Assembly (NCBI RefSeq): GCF_902167145.1
Contig: NC_050105.1
Span: 119,863,898 to 119,927,897, forward strand
Length of the DNA stretch: 64,000 nt
Direction: 5' to 3'
Source of the DNA: Zea mays
Taxonomy: Eukaryota > Streptophyta > Magnoliopsida > Poales > Poaceae
The translations under genes and the position numbers were made by a program. Positions within the stretch are counted from its first letter, which is position 1, and each line of letters begins with the position of its first letter. Below the pieces are notes generated by a model, which was not told the DNA's origin, did not search any database, and saw nothing but the letters and a program-made list of their open reading frames with translations. Shown one piece after another: positions 22,201-32,948 of this stretch.

Positions 22201-22887
22201 CGAAGCGTCGCAATACACTGAGAATGACTTGTGGACATCAGGCAGGACTAGCACAGGAGCTGTAGTCAATCTATTCTTCAGTTCTTCAAATGCTTCCTGA
22301 CACTTTTGAGTCCATTTAAACTCAACTTTCTTCGCTAGCAACGCTGTCATTGGCCTAGCAATCTTTGAGAAGCCTTCAATGAAACGCCGATAATATCCAG
22401 CCATTCCAATGAAGCTCTTGATCCCACGAACATCCTTCGGTGCTTTCCAGTTAAGGATATCTGCTACTTTCTTTGGATCCACTGCTAACCCATCTTGATT
22501 TATGATGTGACCCAGAAATAAGACTTCATGAATCCAGAACTCGCATTTGCCCAGCTTGGCATACAACTGATGCTGTCGAAGTCTTTGCAATACCATCTTC
22601 AAATGCTCCACATGGTCTTCCTCACTTTGAGAGTATATGAGAATGTCATCGATGAACACTACCACAAACTTGTCTAGATAGTCCATGAACACGCTGTTCA
22701 TCAGATACATAAAGAAGGCTGGCGCATTTGTCAAACCAAAGGACATAACTGTGAACTCATATAACCCATACTTGGTGATGAATGCCGTCTTCGGTATATC
22801 TGAGGGTCGGATTCTGAGTTGATGGTAACCTGATCTCAGATCTATCTTCGAGAATACGCTGGCACCTCTGAGCTGGTCGAACAAATC
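22201..22887 (-). pseudogene. Tekay pol: reverse transcriptase palm and connection
   Basis: Bounded by in-frame stops TAA at 22888-22890 and TAG at 22198-22200. It contains [25 protein letters not shown], the intact catalytic motif [19 protein letters not shown] and the connection ending YCDAS. The frame is the same on both sides of each stop, so these are nonsense changes. The TAA replaces an aspartate-type codon and needs more than one substitution relative to the usual family sequence. Confidence 0.93.
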
Positions 22888-22890
22888 TTA

Positions 22891-24696
22891 TATCCTTGGC
22901 AGGGGGTACTTGTTCTTGACAGTGACTTCATTCAAGGCTCTGTAGTCTATGCACATCCTTTTGGTACCATCTTTCTTCTCTACAAACAACACTGGAGCGG
23001 CCCAAGGCGAGGTGCTTGGTCTAATGTAACCCTTCTCTAACATCTCATCTATCTGCTTCTTGAGTTCCACCAATTCTGGTCCAGACACTCGATAGGCTCT
23101 TTTGGAAATGGGGGCGGTACCAGGGATAAGCTCTATGGCAAATTCAACCTTTCTCTCGGGTGGCATGCCCATTAACTCTTCGGGAAACACATCCGGAAAG
23201 TCCGACACAACCTTGATAGCCTCGAGCGGGTTGGGCTCCTTACTATCAACTGAAATCTGGTGACAGACTCCCTCTTCTGACTTAGGCATCCTTAGCTCGG
23301 CCACTACCCCTTCTCCTGACGGGGACTTCAATGTTACGGTCCTCTTGTCACAACTAACATTTGCTTCATATTTCATTAACCAATTCATCCCTAGAATAAC
23401 ATCTATCCCGGGGGTGTCTATTACTATTAAGTCACTGGGGAATCCTATCCCCCTTATTTCCACCATTATATTTGAGCATATTTTATCTGTTTGCACCTTG
23501 CCACCAACCGAATTAATCCTCATGGGTGGCATCATTGCCTCTACTGAGATGTTATGCAATTCTACCCATGTTGCAGTGACAAATGAATGAGTTGCACCAG
23601 TATCAAATAGCACTTTCGCGGGATGAGATTCGACTGAGAACATACCTACTGCCACATCTGGTGCATCCTGGATTGCTTCGGCCTCCAAGTGGTTCACCTT
23701 TCCACGGTTGTACGCTTGGTTACGATTGCCTGCTGCCGGCTGCAGTACACCTTGCCTTGTTGGAGCATTGGGGTTGGTCTGCTGCTGCGCCATCTTCTTC
23801 GGGCACTGCATCGCCCAGTGGCCTTGTTCTCCACAGTGGAAACATCCTCTGCCTCCTCCTTGTGCTGGGGCTGCTTGGTTGCTCTGATTTGCTGCTGGGG
23901 CAGGAAGGCGAGGTGCCTGGTTGTTCTGCTTCTGATACTGATTACCTCCCTGCTGGCTGTGCTGACGATACTGTTGCTGCTGCTGCGGGTACTGCCTCTG
24001 AAACTGCTGCTGATGCAGACGCCGATTCTGATTCTGATATCCCTGTGGGTGACCAGGCCTGCTTTGCTGAGATGAACTGCCTGAGAAACGGGGGCGGCTG
24101 ATGCTTCCGGACTGGGGTCCACTCATCTTGCGCTTCCGATCTTCCATATCCTTACGCTTCTTCTCAGTCATGACTGCCCTATCGATCAGGTGCTGGAAGG
24201 TGGGGAAGGTGTGATTCATCAGCTGGTAATGCAGGGGATCCACCAAACCTCTCATGAACCTGTACTGCCTCTTGGCATCAGTGTTGACATCCTCGGGTGC
24301 ATAACGAGACAGCTGCAGAAACTTGTCTCTATACTCACTAACAGACAGGGGTCCCTGCTTCAGAGCCAGAAACTCCTCCTTCTTCACGATCATCAGTCCC
24401 TCTGGCACATGGTATCTGCGGAAACTCTCGCTGAATTCCTCCCACGTGATGGCTTCAGGGTCAGCATGGGTGGCGAGGTAGGACTCCCACCAGGACTGGG
24501 CTGCTCCCCTCAGCTGGCGGGGACCATACAAAACCTTCTCCCTGTCGTCGCATTGGGCGGTGCGCAACTCCCTTTCCACTGCGCGCAGCCAGTCTTCTGC
24601 ATCCATGGGGTCAGCAGAATGGGCGAAGGTAGGAGGGTGCCCTCTCATGAACTCACCACGCTTATCTCGTGGCATCTGGGGCATCTGCACTTGCAA
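22891..24696 (-). pseudogene. gag: Tekay gag, aspartic protease and start of RT
   Basis: It reads the gag capsid ([50 protein letters not shown]), a glutamine-rich stretch, a CCHC zinc knuckle ([14 protein letters not shown]), the protease active site ([11 protein letters not shown]), a conserved ILGMNWL segment and RT fingers up to KYPLPRI, where a TAA at 22888-22890 stops it. The first Met at 24696 is not the natural start: the true N-terminus lies upstream in another frame (see the next entry). Gag and pol are one continuous frame, as usual in chromoviruses. Confidence 0.93.
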
Positions 24697-24893
24697 TTGG
24701 GGTTGGGTTGCTGTTGAGCCTGCTGCATGGCTGCCAGAGTCTGCCCAATGGCCTGCACTGCCTAGGTCTGCATCAAGAACATCTGCTCCACTGACATCGG
24801 GGGTGGTGGGGGAGGCTGCCTCTGATTTTCCTCCTGCTGGTCATGCTGCTCTAGCTGAGCACGCCTGTTGCATCGGCGCCTGTTGTCAGACAT
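24697..24893 (-). pseudogene. Tekay gag N-terminus, broken
   Basis: The likely gag start is the ATG at 24893 (MSDNRRRCNRRAQ). The frame meets a TAG at 24762-24764 after 43 codons and then loses one base in a C-run near 24699-24703, which puts the rest of gag in another frame. Both breaks are clear because sensible gag sequence ([19 protein letters not shown]) lies between them. Confidence 0.82.
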
Positions 24894-25411
24894 CTGTGGA
24901 AGACATTCATACATCAGCATTGATCTTACAATCTTTCAGCATAAGGAAAGAGAATACAGAATTCTTCATGACACTGAGTGAACAAGGAGCCTCACTGATC
25001 CTCATTCATGATTCAACACAGCTTCTCAGATAAGAAAGGAAAGTAAGAGTAAATGGTTTCCCAACTAAACAACTGACTTCCTTAATATTACTAGCTAAGC
25101 CAAACTGCAGGGGAAACCCGCAGGTTGGCAACAGTCATTACAAAGATTCAAATCCAGTACAAGTTCATCATAACAAGCATGAAAGCAACTGATAAGCAAA
25201 CTAAACTAAATGGAAGCATCTGATAAGCAAACTAAACTGACTACCTAAGACGGAGACATCTGACTTAAGAATTATTACAAACTCCGACGCTAACGATCTA
25301 AGGATCCAGATCTATCCTGGTCTTACAGACAGGGGAACCATAAGTGTGGTGACCACGTGGCGGCGAGCGGTATGGGTGCTGAGTCTCAACAGGAGCGGGG
25401 GAACCACCCTC
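24894..25411 (-). other. spacer between the extra ORF and gag in the Tekay-type element
   Basis: About 520 bp, A+T-richer than its neighbours. I see no coding frame or obvious structure. It is the natural place for an internal start or splice acceptor feeding gag, but I cannot point to one. Confidence 0.5.
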
Positions 25412-26317
25412 CTAGTGATGGCGCTCTGCCAACTCAGCACGCAACTCCGCAATCTCCGTTCGAGCCCTGCTTAGCTCGTCCAGAGAGTGGTCCAGCTCAG
25501 TGTTAAGCACTGCGACTAGGTTGACTGTGCTGCTCAACCTAGGGTTAGCCTCACCAACAGGTGAGACAACCACACTCTCGGTGCTGCCAGTAGGGCGGCG
25601 GGGGTAGTACCGAAGGTTAAGACCATCGGCCACGCCACCGAACAAAGAGCAGTACTGAGAGAGTGCACGCCGTGCTGCGTCCTGCATAGCCGCCTCTGCA
25701 GTGTCCCTCTCGGAGATGGAGTAGTGCTCCGAAACGGCCTCTGCACCCCGGAGGTCATCCTCCGGACGGCGAACTAGGCAGGTAGCCTCCCAGCGGTCCG
25801 GGTACCTCCCGCGACTGTGCTGGTAGACTACACAACGGTACTCGATCGACCAGGTGTGCCGGTCGAAAGCCTGGCGCAGCAAGGTGTCGAGTGCGTCGTG
25901 GAAGTGACAACCGCGAGCGGCGTCACGGGTGATGGGTCGGGCGACCCATCCTTCCGCCTCCTGCGGCTCAGAGGACTCCGTGCTGTGGTCTGAGTCGTCG
26001 TCGTCGGGGTCTCCTCCAGTGGCTCCTCTAGTAGCTCCTCCAACAGCCGGGACGTCCCGCGGTGGTGCAGGGGGCGCCTCCAGCTGGGCAACAGAGGAAC
26101 GGGGCCTCACGGACTCCACCTCTCGCTGGGGTGGGGAGGAAGAGCCCTGCTGCTCTCTGTGCTGGCGCCGGCGCTCCTGCTCCTCACGCAGGCGGTGGTG
26201 CAGCCTCTCCAGGTGACTCGACTGACCGGACACGGTGCGGTGCAGAGGACGCTCCGCAAGTCGAGACGGCAGGAAAGGAATCACCGACTTACGTGCAGTG
26301 TGTCTAAGACGAGCCAT
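25412..26317 (-). CDS. extra ORF (orf0) upstream of gag in the Tekay-type element, function unknown
   Basis: An intact 301-codon frame lies between the 5' LTR and gag, on the same strand. The N-terminus is basic (MARLRHTARKSVIPFLPSR), then comes a long Arg/Glu/Gln-rich helix-like stretch (about 30-70), a proline-rich and acidic linker (DDDDSDHSTESSEPQEAEGW, about 100-122), a central globular-looking part with RDAARGCHFHDALDTLLRQAF, YRCVVYQHSRGRYPDRWEAT and AEAAMQDAARRALSQYC, and a C-terminal heptad-like segment (LNTELDHSLDELSRARTEIA) suggesting a coiled coil. I recognise no enzyme motif. Rice RIRE3/RIRE8-type elements are reported to have an extra ORF in this position, so this is probably a homologous accessory gene. 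It is the only unbroken gene in this element. Confidence 0.72.
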   Translation of the reverse strand: MARLRHTARKSVIPFLPSRLAERPLHRTVSGQSSHLERLHHRLREEQERRRQHREQQGSSSPPQREVESVRPRSSVAQLEAPPAPPRDVPAVGGATRGATGGDPDDDDSDHSTESSEPQEAEGWVARPITRDAARGCHFHDALDTLLRQAFDRHTWSIEYRCVVYQHSRGRYPDRWEATCLVRRPEDDLRGAEAVSEHYSISERDTAEAAMQDAARRALSQYCSLFGGVADGLNLRYYPRRPTGSTESVVVSPVGEANPRLSSTVNLVAVLNTELDHSLDELSRARTEIAELRAELAERHH

Positions 26318-26555
26318 CTACAAAAGACACCGTAAGCACAAGAGTAAGAGCAGAACTAATATGACAAGTGAGTAAACCATAAACAGAATGAGATAAAATT
26401 TTTTTAACAAGGTGTAGTATATATAGATAGTAAAACATAGGGTTGGTCGAGGTGACCGACTTTTGAAGTAACATCAGAGGTCAAGGTGAGGGGGAGGGTC
26501 AATAGTCCTTAGTACGACCAGTGCTACTCTAGGTCAGCGGTCCTACAGTCAGCAC

Positions 26556-26568
26556 GGCTTTGATACCA
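26556..26568 (-). other. primer-binding site of the Tekay-type element (initiator tRNA-Met type)
   Basis: The sense strand reads TGGTATCAAAGCC four bases after the LTR end, one mismatch from the usual complement of plant initiator tRNA-Met (TGGTATCAGAGCC). Confidence 0.85.
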
Positions 26569-26572
26569 CTTA

Positions 26573-29500
26573 TGTCACACCCGGTTTTGGAAGGCAAACC
26601 GAATGCGAACTATGTACGTGCCAGGATCAGAACTCACGTACACAGCGATTACATAAATGAACATCATCACACAATGCTCGAATAATAACATAAAAGAGTA
26701 CTTATTACATCATCGAGTCATAGACATCCACATAGTCATTGTCTTAACAAGTAAATCAAAGTGCTAAACGAAACGCAGTAAAGCTAAGGCCTTCACAGGC
26801 AGCTGACTGGGGGTTGCCGCCAACCCACACCTAGAATTCGTCGTAGTCTTGGAACTCCTGGAAGTCTCCTTCCACGGCTTCACCTTCTCCTGAGCAGTGG
26901 TTACAATGCGGACAACCTGGTGTTTTGTGGTAAAGCAAGGATGAGTACACATCAACGTACTCAGCAAATGTCCCGTTTGGCTGAAGTGGACTAGCTTTAT
27001 GTGGGGTTAGGCTCAAGCAGTTGCTTTTAGTTGGTCAAGTATTTATCATTAGTAGAAGCCAGATTTTAGCATTAACCAACTCGTAAACCATTTCCTCATC
27101 GAGGAACATCATCATCATAGTCGAACCAAAACCATATCATAATCATTGTATCTCGAACCATCTGTATCTCTAATCAAAGAGGATCCCAAGGCTGCTCTTA
27201 ACCGTGAGCACGGCTGATATATCAGTTTCACTACCCTCTGCAGAGGTTGCACACTTTACCCATGAGTCATGATTCCCTTTCTACCCGGGGAGAGCTAATC
27301 CCCATTGACCACTACCTAGGTGGTCCGGCAGGGCATCACTACGTAGCTTTTACAAAGATTCCCCAGAGATCATAGCTGCCCGTTAGGTTTCTCCAGTTTG
27401 ATAAACACAGTACCCCTCCCCGCAGGAGAGTGACTAACAAAGAGCAAAACGAAAGAACCTCGGCACTCAGCCTCGGTAGAGCAAGCACTGTGCCTGGACC
27501 CCATTGACGGCACGACGGCTAAGCAACTACACCTCTAGTTCATCTAATTAATCGGCTAAGGGCATCCCATTTCACCCTCATGGTTGCACTGTTATCCCGG
27601 GTGGTCTCTCAACGAACCAGTCCTTACGGAGAGGTACTCAGGAAACAGCCTGAGCCCCCTAGAGTATCACAAGATCATCAACATCATCAGGATAACAGTA
27701 TCATAAATAGTCACATCATGTTCATTGATTATGTTAAAGCAATAGCAAAGTGCTAACCATAATAGTCCATAAGGTCATCAAGGATAAAGTAAAATGTAAA
27801 GCTAGTCAATCCTTAGGTTTCAAGTAAGTAGTGCGGGGTAGTAAGTTATAAATGAATAGGACATAATGGGACAGAGGACACTTGCCTTCACCAAACTGCT
27901 GATCAGGGACTTCCTCTGCAACTTCCTCGGGAAACACAGACTGCTCGTTGTCTACGTAAAGTAATCATTCACACTATGCACTTGGGAAGATAACAAACAA
28001 AAGCAACATACCAAACATATGCAGCAAAGAGATCACAAGTTCATAGCAGAAAAGGGATAGGCACTCTGGTGTTCCCTAGGTCTGGGGTAGAGGACTATAC
28101 AAAGTGATTCATTATCCACTAATCAGGTTTAAGTCAGGGGTGGGATTAAATCATTACATGGTTTTAAGTTCCTAAACCTAGGTGTTTAAGTCCATAAACT
28201 TAAGTACTCTAACTTTTATTAAAGTCTACCAACTTCTAATTATCTCAAATAGGGTTCCAATAACCTTAATCCTATCCTAATGATTAACCATTAATTGGTA
28301 CATGGAAACAGCAGGGAAACATTGTTTAAATAGATAGACAAAAACATCATGAGCATTTTGCAATTTGAAGCACCTACTTTGGAGTTCATATGACAAAGTT
28401 ATGGATTTTACAAGTTTAGGGGTTAAAAATATACCCTAAATACCTATTTTGAATTAAATAAAAGGGCCAGGGACTTAACTGCGAGAAACCAGGGACGGCG
28501 GGTTCAAATTCCAGAAAACCGGGGGTCTCTTTAAGAAAATGCGCAGGCGAAGGGGTATCGGGCTCCTACGGCCGTCGGATCTCAAGCGAACGGCCAGGAT
28601 TAGATCCTGCGGGCGGGCGCGCGAGCGCGCGGCGGCCTGGGTGACTGACAGGCGGGACCGGGCAGGCAGAGCGCGCGCGGGCAGGCTGACAGGCGGGGCC
28701 GGCGGGCAGGGCGAGCGCGCGGGCGGGCTGACAGGCGGGGCCGGCGGGCAGGGCGAGCGCGCGGGCGAGCTGACAGGCGGGGCCCAACTGGCAGGGAGAT
28801 GGGGTGAGGGGGAAGTGGGCCTGGGCCGCTGGATCTCCGGCGGACGGCCAGGATTAGGTCCGGGCGAGTTGAATCAGGGCCGCCCGATCTGGGATGAACG
28901 GCGGGGATCGGGTGGGCGGCCTGGGTCTTTCCTACGGCTAACTGGGGCGGCGGCGCTCGTCCCCGCGGCGGAGGGCTCGCCGGAGACGAGGGGCGCGGGC
29001 GTTTGGCGGCCTCTGGGGCGACCTGAGTGGCCGGGAAGGTTGGGGAGGGCGCGGGGAGTTCTCTGGTGGGGTCTGGGTCGGGGCAGAGGCACCGGAGGGG
29101 GGCGGTTCACGGCGGAGCGGCTCGGCGGCGGGATTACTCTACTCCGGCGAGGAATTACACACGGCAGAGAGCAAAACAAAGGGCGATAGGGGCGGGAGAG
29201 GTCCCTTACCTCAAGACGGGCTCCGGGGACTCCTCGGCGGCGACAATGGCACGACGGTGGTCCGAGGCGACGGTGGGGGACCTCCGCGGCTGCACGGGGA
29301 ACGGCGGGTGAGCGCGAGCAGAGAGAAATAGGGAGGGGGAGAGGGAATTGGGGCGCGTCCCGGGTTGCGGACGCCGTGGCGAAGCTCACCGTGGCAACGG
29401 ACACGACGGAGCTCCAACGGCGGCCGGGAAACGAGCTCGAGACGGCGGGGGTTATGGCGGCGGCGCTCTGCGTGCGCGCAGCGAGGGGGAAAGAGGGTCT

Positions 29501-30146
29501 ACTGGGGCGCAAATGGGGGAGGGGTGAGGGCGAGTGGGGTTCGGGGCTCAAGTGGCCAGGGGCGGGTCAGTTCCGAGCTCCACGCGCGACGTGGGCGCGG
29601 GGAAGGCGGACGCGCGCAGCTCGGCGGCGGTTACGCGGGGACGACGGGGCTGACAGCCCGGGCCCGCGAGCAGAGAGAGAGGGGAGAGCGGAGGCGGGCG
29701 CGCGGGAGGCGGCTGCGCTGACGGGCGGGCCCGCCAGGGCAGAGAGAGCGGGGGGGAAGAGGCGCGCGCGCGGGATGGGCCGGTTGGGCCGAAAGGCCGA
29801 GGGGGCGGCGGGGTTGGGCCTATTTCTCTTTTCTTTTTATTCTGAATTTTTTTCCCTTTTCTTTTTACTTTCCCTATTTGATCCAAATTCAAACAAGCCA
29901 CAAATTCAAACCAAACCTTCCAAGAATTATGCACCAAGCAAAAGTGAAATCTAGGGTTCAACATGATGCAACAATTCATACTCCCTTAGGGTTTAACATA
30001 ATAAACTATAATTACAAATAAAATAAGCACTTATCTCCTATAGAAATGAGAAAGAAAAGAATGAGGAAGGATGAGAAAAGGAAGTAACACCTGAATTTGT
30101 GAATATGAGCAAAGAAATTTTATACCCCCAAATTCAGGGTGTTACA
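26573..30146 (-). repeat. 5' LTR of the Tekay-type element
   Basis: It is 3574 bp and almost identical to 16710-20284. In the sense direction it begins TGTAACACCCTGAATTTGGG, then TATAAAA (30118-30124) only about 23 bp in. A long GC-rich leader follows that contains an AG/GTAAGGG splice-donor-like site (GTAAG at 29205-29209). Most differences from the other LTR are C/T or G/A changes in the GC-rich half. Confidence 0.95.
30118..30124 (-). promoter_or_regulatory. candidate TATA box of the Tekay-type LTR
   Basis: The sense strand has GGGGGTATAAAATTTC about 23 bp from the LTR start. If used, almost the entire 3.5-kb LTR would be transcribed as leader. No other equally good TATA was noted, but I did not examine every position. 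Confidence 0.45.
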
Positions 30147-31768
30147 ATCGGTCATACAGACCGGTCGATGCTTCTCCTTAATCACTTGGGTCACTAAGAG
30201 CCCGCAAGGATCACCACACACTTAGGTGTCTCTTGCTAGCTTTACAAAGCACTTAGAAGAATAAGAATGAGAAGGAGAAAGCAATCCAAGCGACAAGAGC
30301 AATCAAAAGAAACACAAATGATCCTCTCTTAAGTCTCTAAGCAATTGAGTTGATTTTGGAGCTTGGAGGGAATTGAATGCTTTGATTGTATCTTTGCAGT
30401 ATTGCCTTTGCTCTTGTATTGAATGTGAAGTTAAGAAAACTTGGATGGCTTGAATGGAGGTGGTTGGGGGTATTTATAGCCTCCAACCACTTCCTAGCCG
30501 TTGGCAGACTTTGCTGTCGACGGGCACATCGGACAGTCCGGTGGTGCACCGGACATGGCACTGTTCATTGTCCAGTGTGTGCCACGTCAGCTGCCCGTTG
30601 GGGTTTCGAGCGGTTGACCATTGAAGTCATTTGTCCTCTTGCGACACCGAACAGTCCGGTGTGTTCTGACTTTGCAGCTCTGACTTCTGACTTGCGCACT
30701 GTGTGCTTTTACTGTTCACACAGTCGACCGTTGGCGCATTTGACTGTTGCTCCGTTGGCTCACCGGACAGTCCGGTGAATTATAGCGGAGCAACTCCCTG
30801 AGAAACCCGAGAGTGGCCAATTCGCGTTGTGCTCGCACCGGACACTGTTCGGCACGCCACTAGCGACACCAATGCTAGTCTTTGCTCCAAACTTGGTTGA
30901 GTCCCCAACTTAATTTCTTTTTTGGTTTATGTTGAACCTTATGCACCTGAGATAAATGATAACTAGGCAAACTAGTCAGTCCATGTGGTTTATCATGGAC
31001 GTCAAACACCAAAATCGATTATAAAAAATGTTTTAAGCCCATTTTCCTTTTAGTATACATTTGGGCCGCCCAGCTCAACCTGGTCCAAGCCCGAAATGGC
31101 CCGACCCGTTTGAATTTCGGGTTGTGCCAGGCCGGCCCACGGGCCTAGCCGTCGGCCCACGACCTAGCACGTAATTGCTTAAACGTGTCGGGCTCATTTC
31201 GGGGGGGGCGAAATTATAAAAAGCCCAAAATTCAATTTTGGCCCCAAATTCACATTAGACCCCTAAATTCAAAACAAATTTAATATAACAAATAAAAGAT
31301 AAGACAAATAAAATTGATCAAAAGCAAACTTAATATTTGTATTAAGTTACTAGAGCTATGCAATGACTAACTCGTTTAAAAATTATTTTTTTAGAAGGAA
31401 AAAAGAGAATAATTAGCTCTTTACAAAGTTCGTAAGTTCAGTTCATTATCTAATGTTCATAACAAAAGTAAAATTACATCACATATTTTAATTAAAAGCT
31501 ACAAAAAAACATCTAACTAGCATCATCTCTAGGTTTGTGTTCTTTATCAAGTACATGAAAGTGTGAAATGAAGTATAGTTTTAATGAATGTATGGGCCTT
31601 TTCGTGCCTCTATATGAGCCATTTCGTGCATGCCTTAAACGGGTTGTGCTCGTGCCCGCCCATAGGCCGCGACTCGGCCCAAACTTGGCCCGACACTAAA
31701 ACATTCCGGGTCGTGCTTTTTTGTGCTTCGGGCTAGCGTGACACTCCCGACCCAAATGTACACCTATA

Positions 31769-32390
31769 GTTCTAACGAGTTTAGCTGCATGTTTGTTGGA
31801 GTGATCTTATATTTATGGAGCAAATAAAGCATTAAATACGTTTTTTGGTTTCCATGCATGCCAATTCATTTCCTTTCATTGCACATTCTTGTCATCTTAA
31901 ATTTGTGCGCATGCAGCAGAAAACAAATTTTTACTTAGTGTACCAAATTGCATAAATACATAAATCGTGTAGCATAATTAGTATCAATATATATCATAAA
32001 CGAGTTCTAACGAGTTTGGTTGCATGGCTGTTGGAGCTGCCCTATATTTATAGAGGAAATAAAGCATTAAATATGATTTTTTTCCATACATGTCAATCCA
32101 TTTTTCTTTCATCGTACATTTTTGTCATCCTAATTTTGTGCGCACGCAGCATGTAACCGATTTGTACGCAGTGTACTAAATTGCATAAATATCTACACCA
32201 TGTAGCATATTTAGTATCAATATATATCATAAACTGGTCCTAACGAGCCTAGTTGCATGACTGTTGCAGCGATCATATATTTATGGAGGAAAGAAAACAT
32301 TTAAAAATAAAAATCGTCACATATCTCTTTCCTAAATTTATGCGCATGCAGGAAACATGTTTGACTCATGCATACATTCCTTTTTTTTGT
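31769..32390. repeat. ~235-bp tandem repeats, right block
   Basis: The array broken at 16358 resumes here. GTTCTAAC or GTCCTAAC marks units at 31769, 32004 and 32237, with periods of 235 and 233 bp, then a partial unit. Units share TGCATG, ATATTTATGGAGG and GCATGCCAATTC-like motifs. No gene is seen. Confidence 0.8.
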
Positions 32391-32948
32391 GCGCAGATGT
32401 AGGGTGGGGGGCACACCCGACAGCCTGGCTTGGCGAGTGGGTGGACACGCCAGGATAGACAGTGGAACCGCTACCCTTTGGAACTGCCGCCTCGTATCTG
32501 GGATGCGCCACCACTACGTGCCTAGGGGAGGCTGCCGTCGTCGCTCGCGCCTAGGGAAGTTTGCCATCGCCGCTCCCGCCTTGGATGGCATCGCAGTCGT
32601 ACGCGCTCAGGGGTTGACCCGGGTAATCGTGCATCCCGAGATCCGTCGGACCAGCCGCTCCCACCTCGCCGTCATGCACGCCTTAGGGGTGCCGTCGTTG
32701 CTCACGTGCCCCCAAGATCCACCGTCGCAGCCGCTCCCACCTCACCGTCGTGCGCACCTCAAGGGGTCGCTGCCGCGTGCATCTCAGGGAGACGCCGTCG
32801 CGCTCGTGCCCCCCGGGATCCACTGTCACGTCCGCTGCCACCTCGTCGTCGTGCGCACCTCATGGAACCGCCGCCGCGTGCGTGCCCTTGGGATCCGATG
32901 CCGCAGCCGCTCCCACCTCGTTGTCGTGCGCGCCTCAAGGGGGCCATC
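32391..32948. other. GC-rich low-complexity flank, target of the Opie-type insertion
   Basis: The stretch is built of imperfect short repeats of the type GCTCCCACCTCGTCGTCGTGC and GGGATCC, and continues after the retrotransposon at 41803-41890 with similar GGATCCGCC units. Open frames here are a by-product of composition. Origin unknown. Confidence 0.55.

Larger units (their letters stand above)
16710..30146 (-). mobile_element. full-length chromovirus (Ty3/Gypsy), Tekay/Del type, with extra upstream ORF
   Basis: A complete 13.4-kb element with LTRs at 16710-20284 and 26573-30146 and an exact 5-bp duplication ATCGG at 16705-16709 and 30147-30151. Reading right to left: LTR, PBS, a 301-codon extra ORF, a spacer, gag with CCHC knuckle, protease, RT, RNase H, integrase, chromodomain, PPT, LTR. 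By eye the two LTRs differ at only about 17 substitutions and one indel over 3.57 kb (about 0.5%), so the insertion is young. Nevertheless gag-pol has three in-frame stops and one frameshift. The chromodomain places it in the chromoviruses; the long LTR and pol sequence fit Tekay/Del. Confidence 0.95.
16369..31052 (-). repeat. solo Copia LTR (SIRE type), split by a Tekay element
   Basis: The left piece is 16369-16709, starting TGATGGTCGCCTAGAGG, the reverse complement of a SIRE-type LTR end. The right piece is 30152-31052. Together they make about 1.24 kb, one LTR length, with no internal Copia sequence, so this is a solo LTR. Flanking 5-bp copies GTGTA (16364-16368) and GTATA (31053-31057) look like a duplication with one G-to-A change. 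The first bases on the sense strand are TAAAAGG, which would be TGAAAGG with a G-to-A change. A TATAAATA box lies at 30471-30478 and CACCGGACAGTCCGGTG-type palindromes are present. Confidence 0.85.
16359..31768. mobile_element. non-autonomous hAT-like element, interrupted by later insertions
   Basis: The left end TATAGGTGTA (16359-16368) and the right end CCCAAATGTACACCTATA (31751-31768) form inverted repeats once the inserted LTR is ignored; the left arm continues as CATTTGGG at 31058. An exact 8-bp duplication, GTTCTAAC, flanks it at 16351-16358 and 31769-31776. Its own DNA is 16359-16368 plus about 31058-31768, roughly 720 bp with no coding frame. It is rich in GGCCCGACC-like inverted subterminal sequence. 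The 8-bp duplication suggests hAT. Because GTTCTAAC also recurs as part of the 235-bp unit, a unit boundary could imitate a duplication, but the matching TIRs argue against that. Confidence 0.75.

Noticed and set aside
31053..31066. Reading TAGTATACATTTGGG as the left end of a separate, unsplit element at 31050-31768
   Set aside because: The flanks then show no duplication, whereas joining it to TATAGGTGTA at 16359 gives matching TIRs and an exact 8-bp duplication.
32391..32948. 209-codon frame ending near 32997 as a host gene
   Set aside because: Built from short imperfect GC-rich repeats and running into the Opie LTR; no domain seen.
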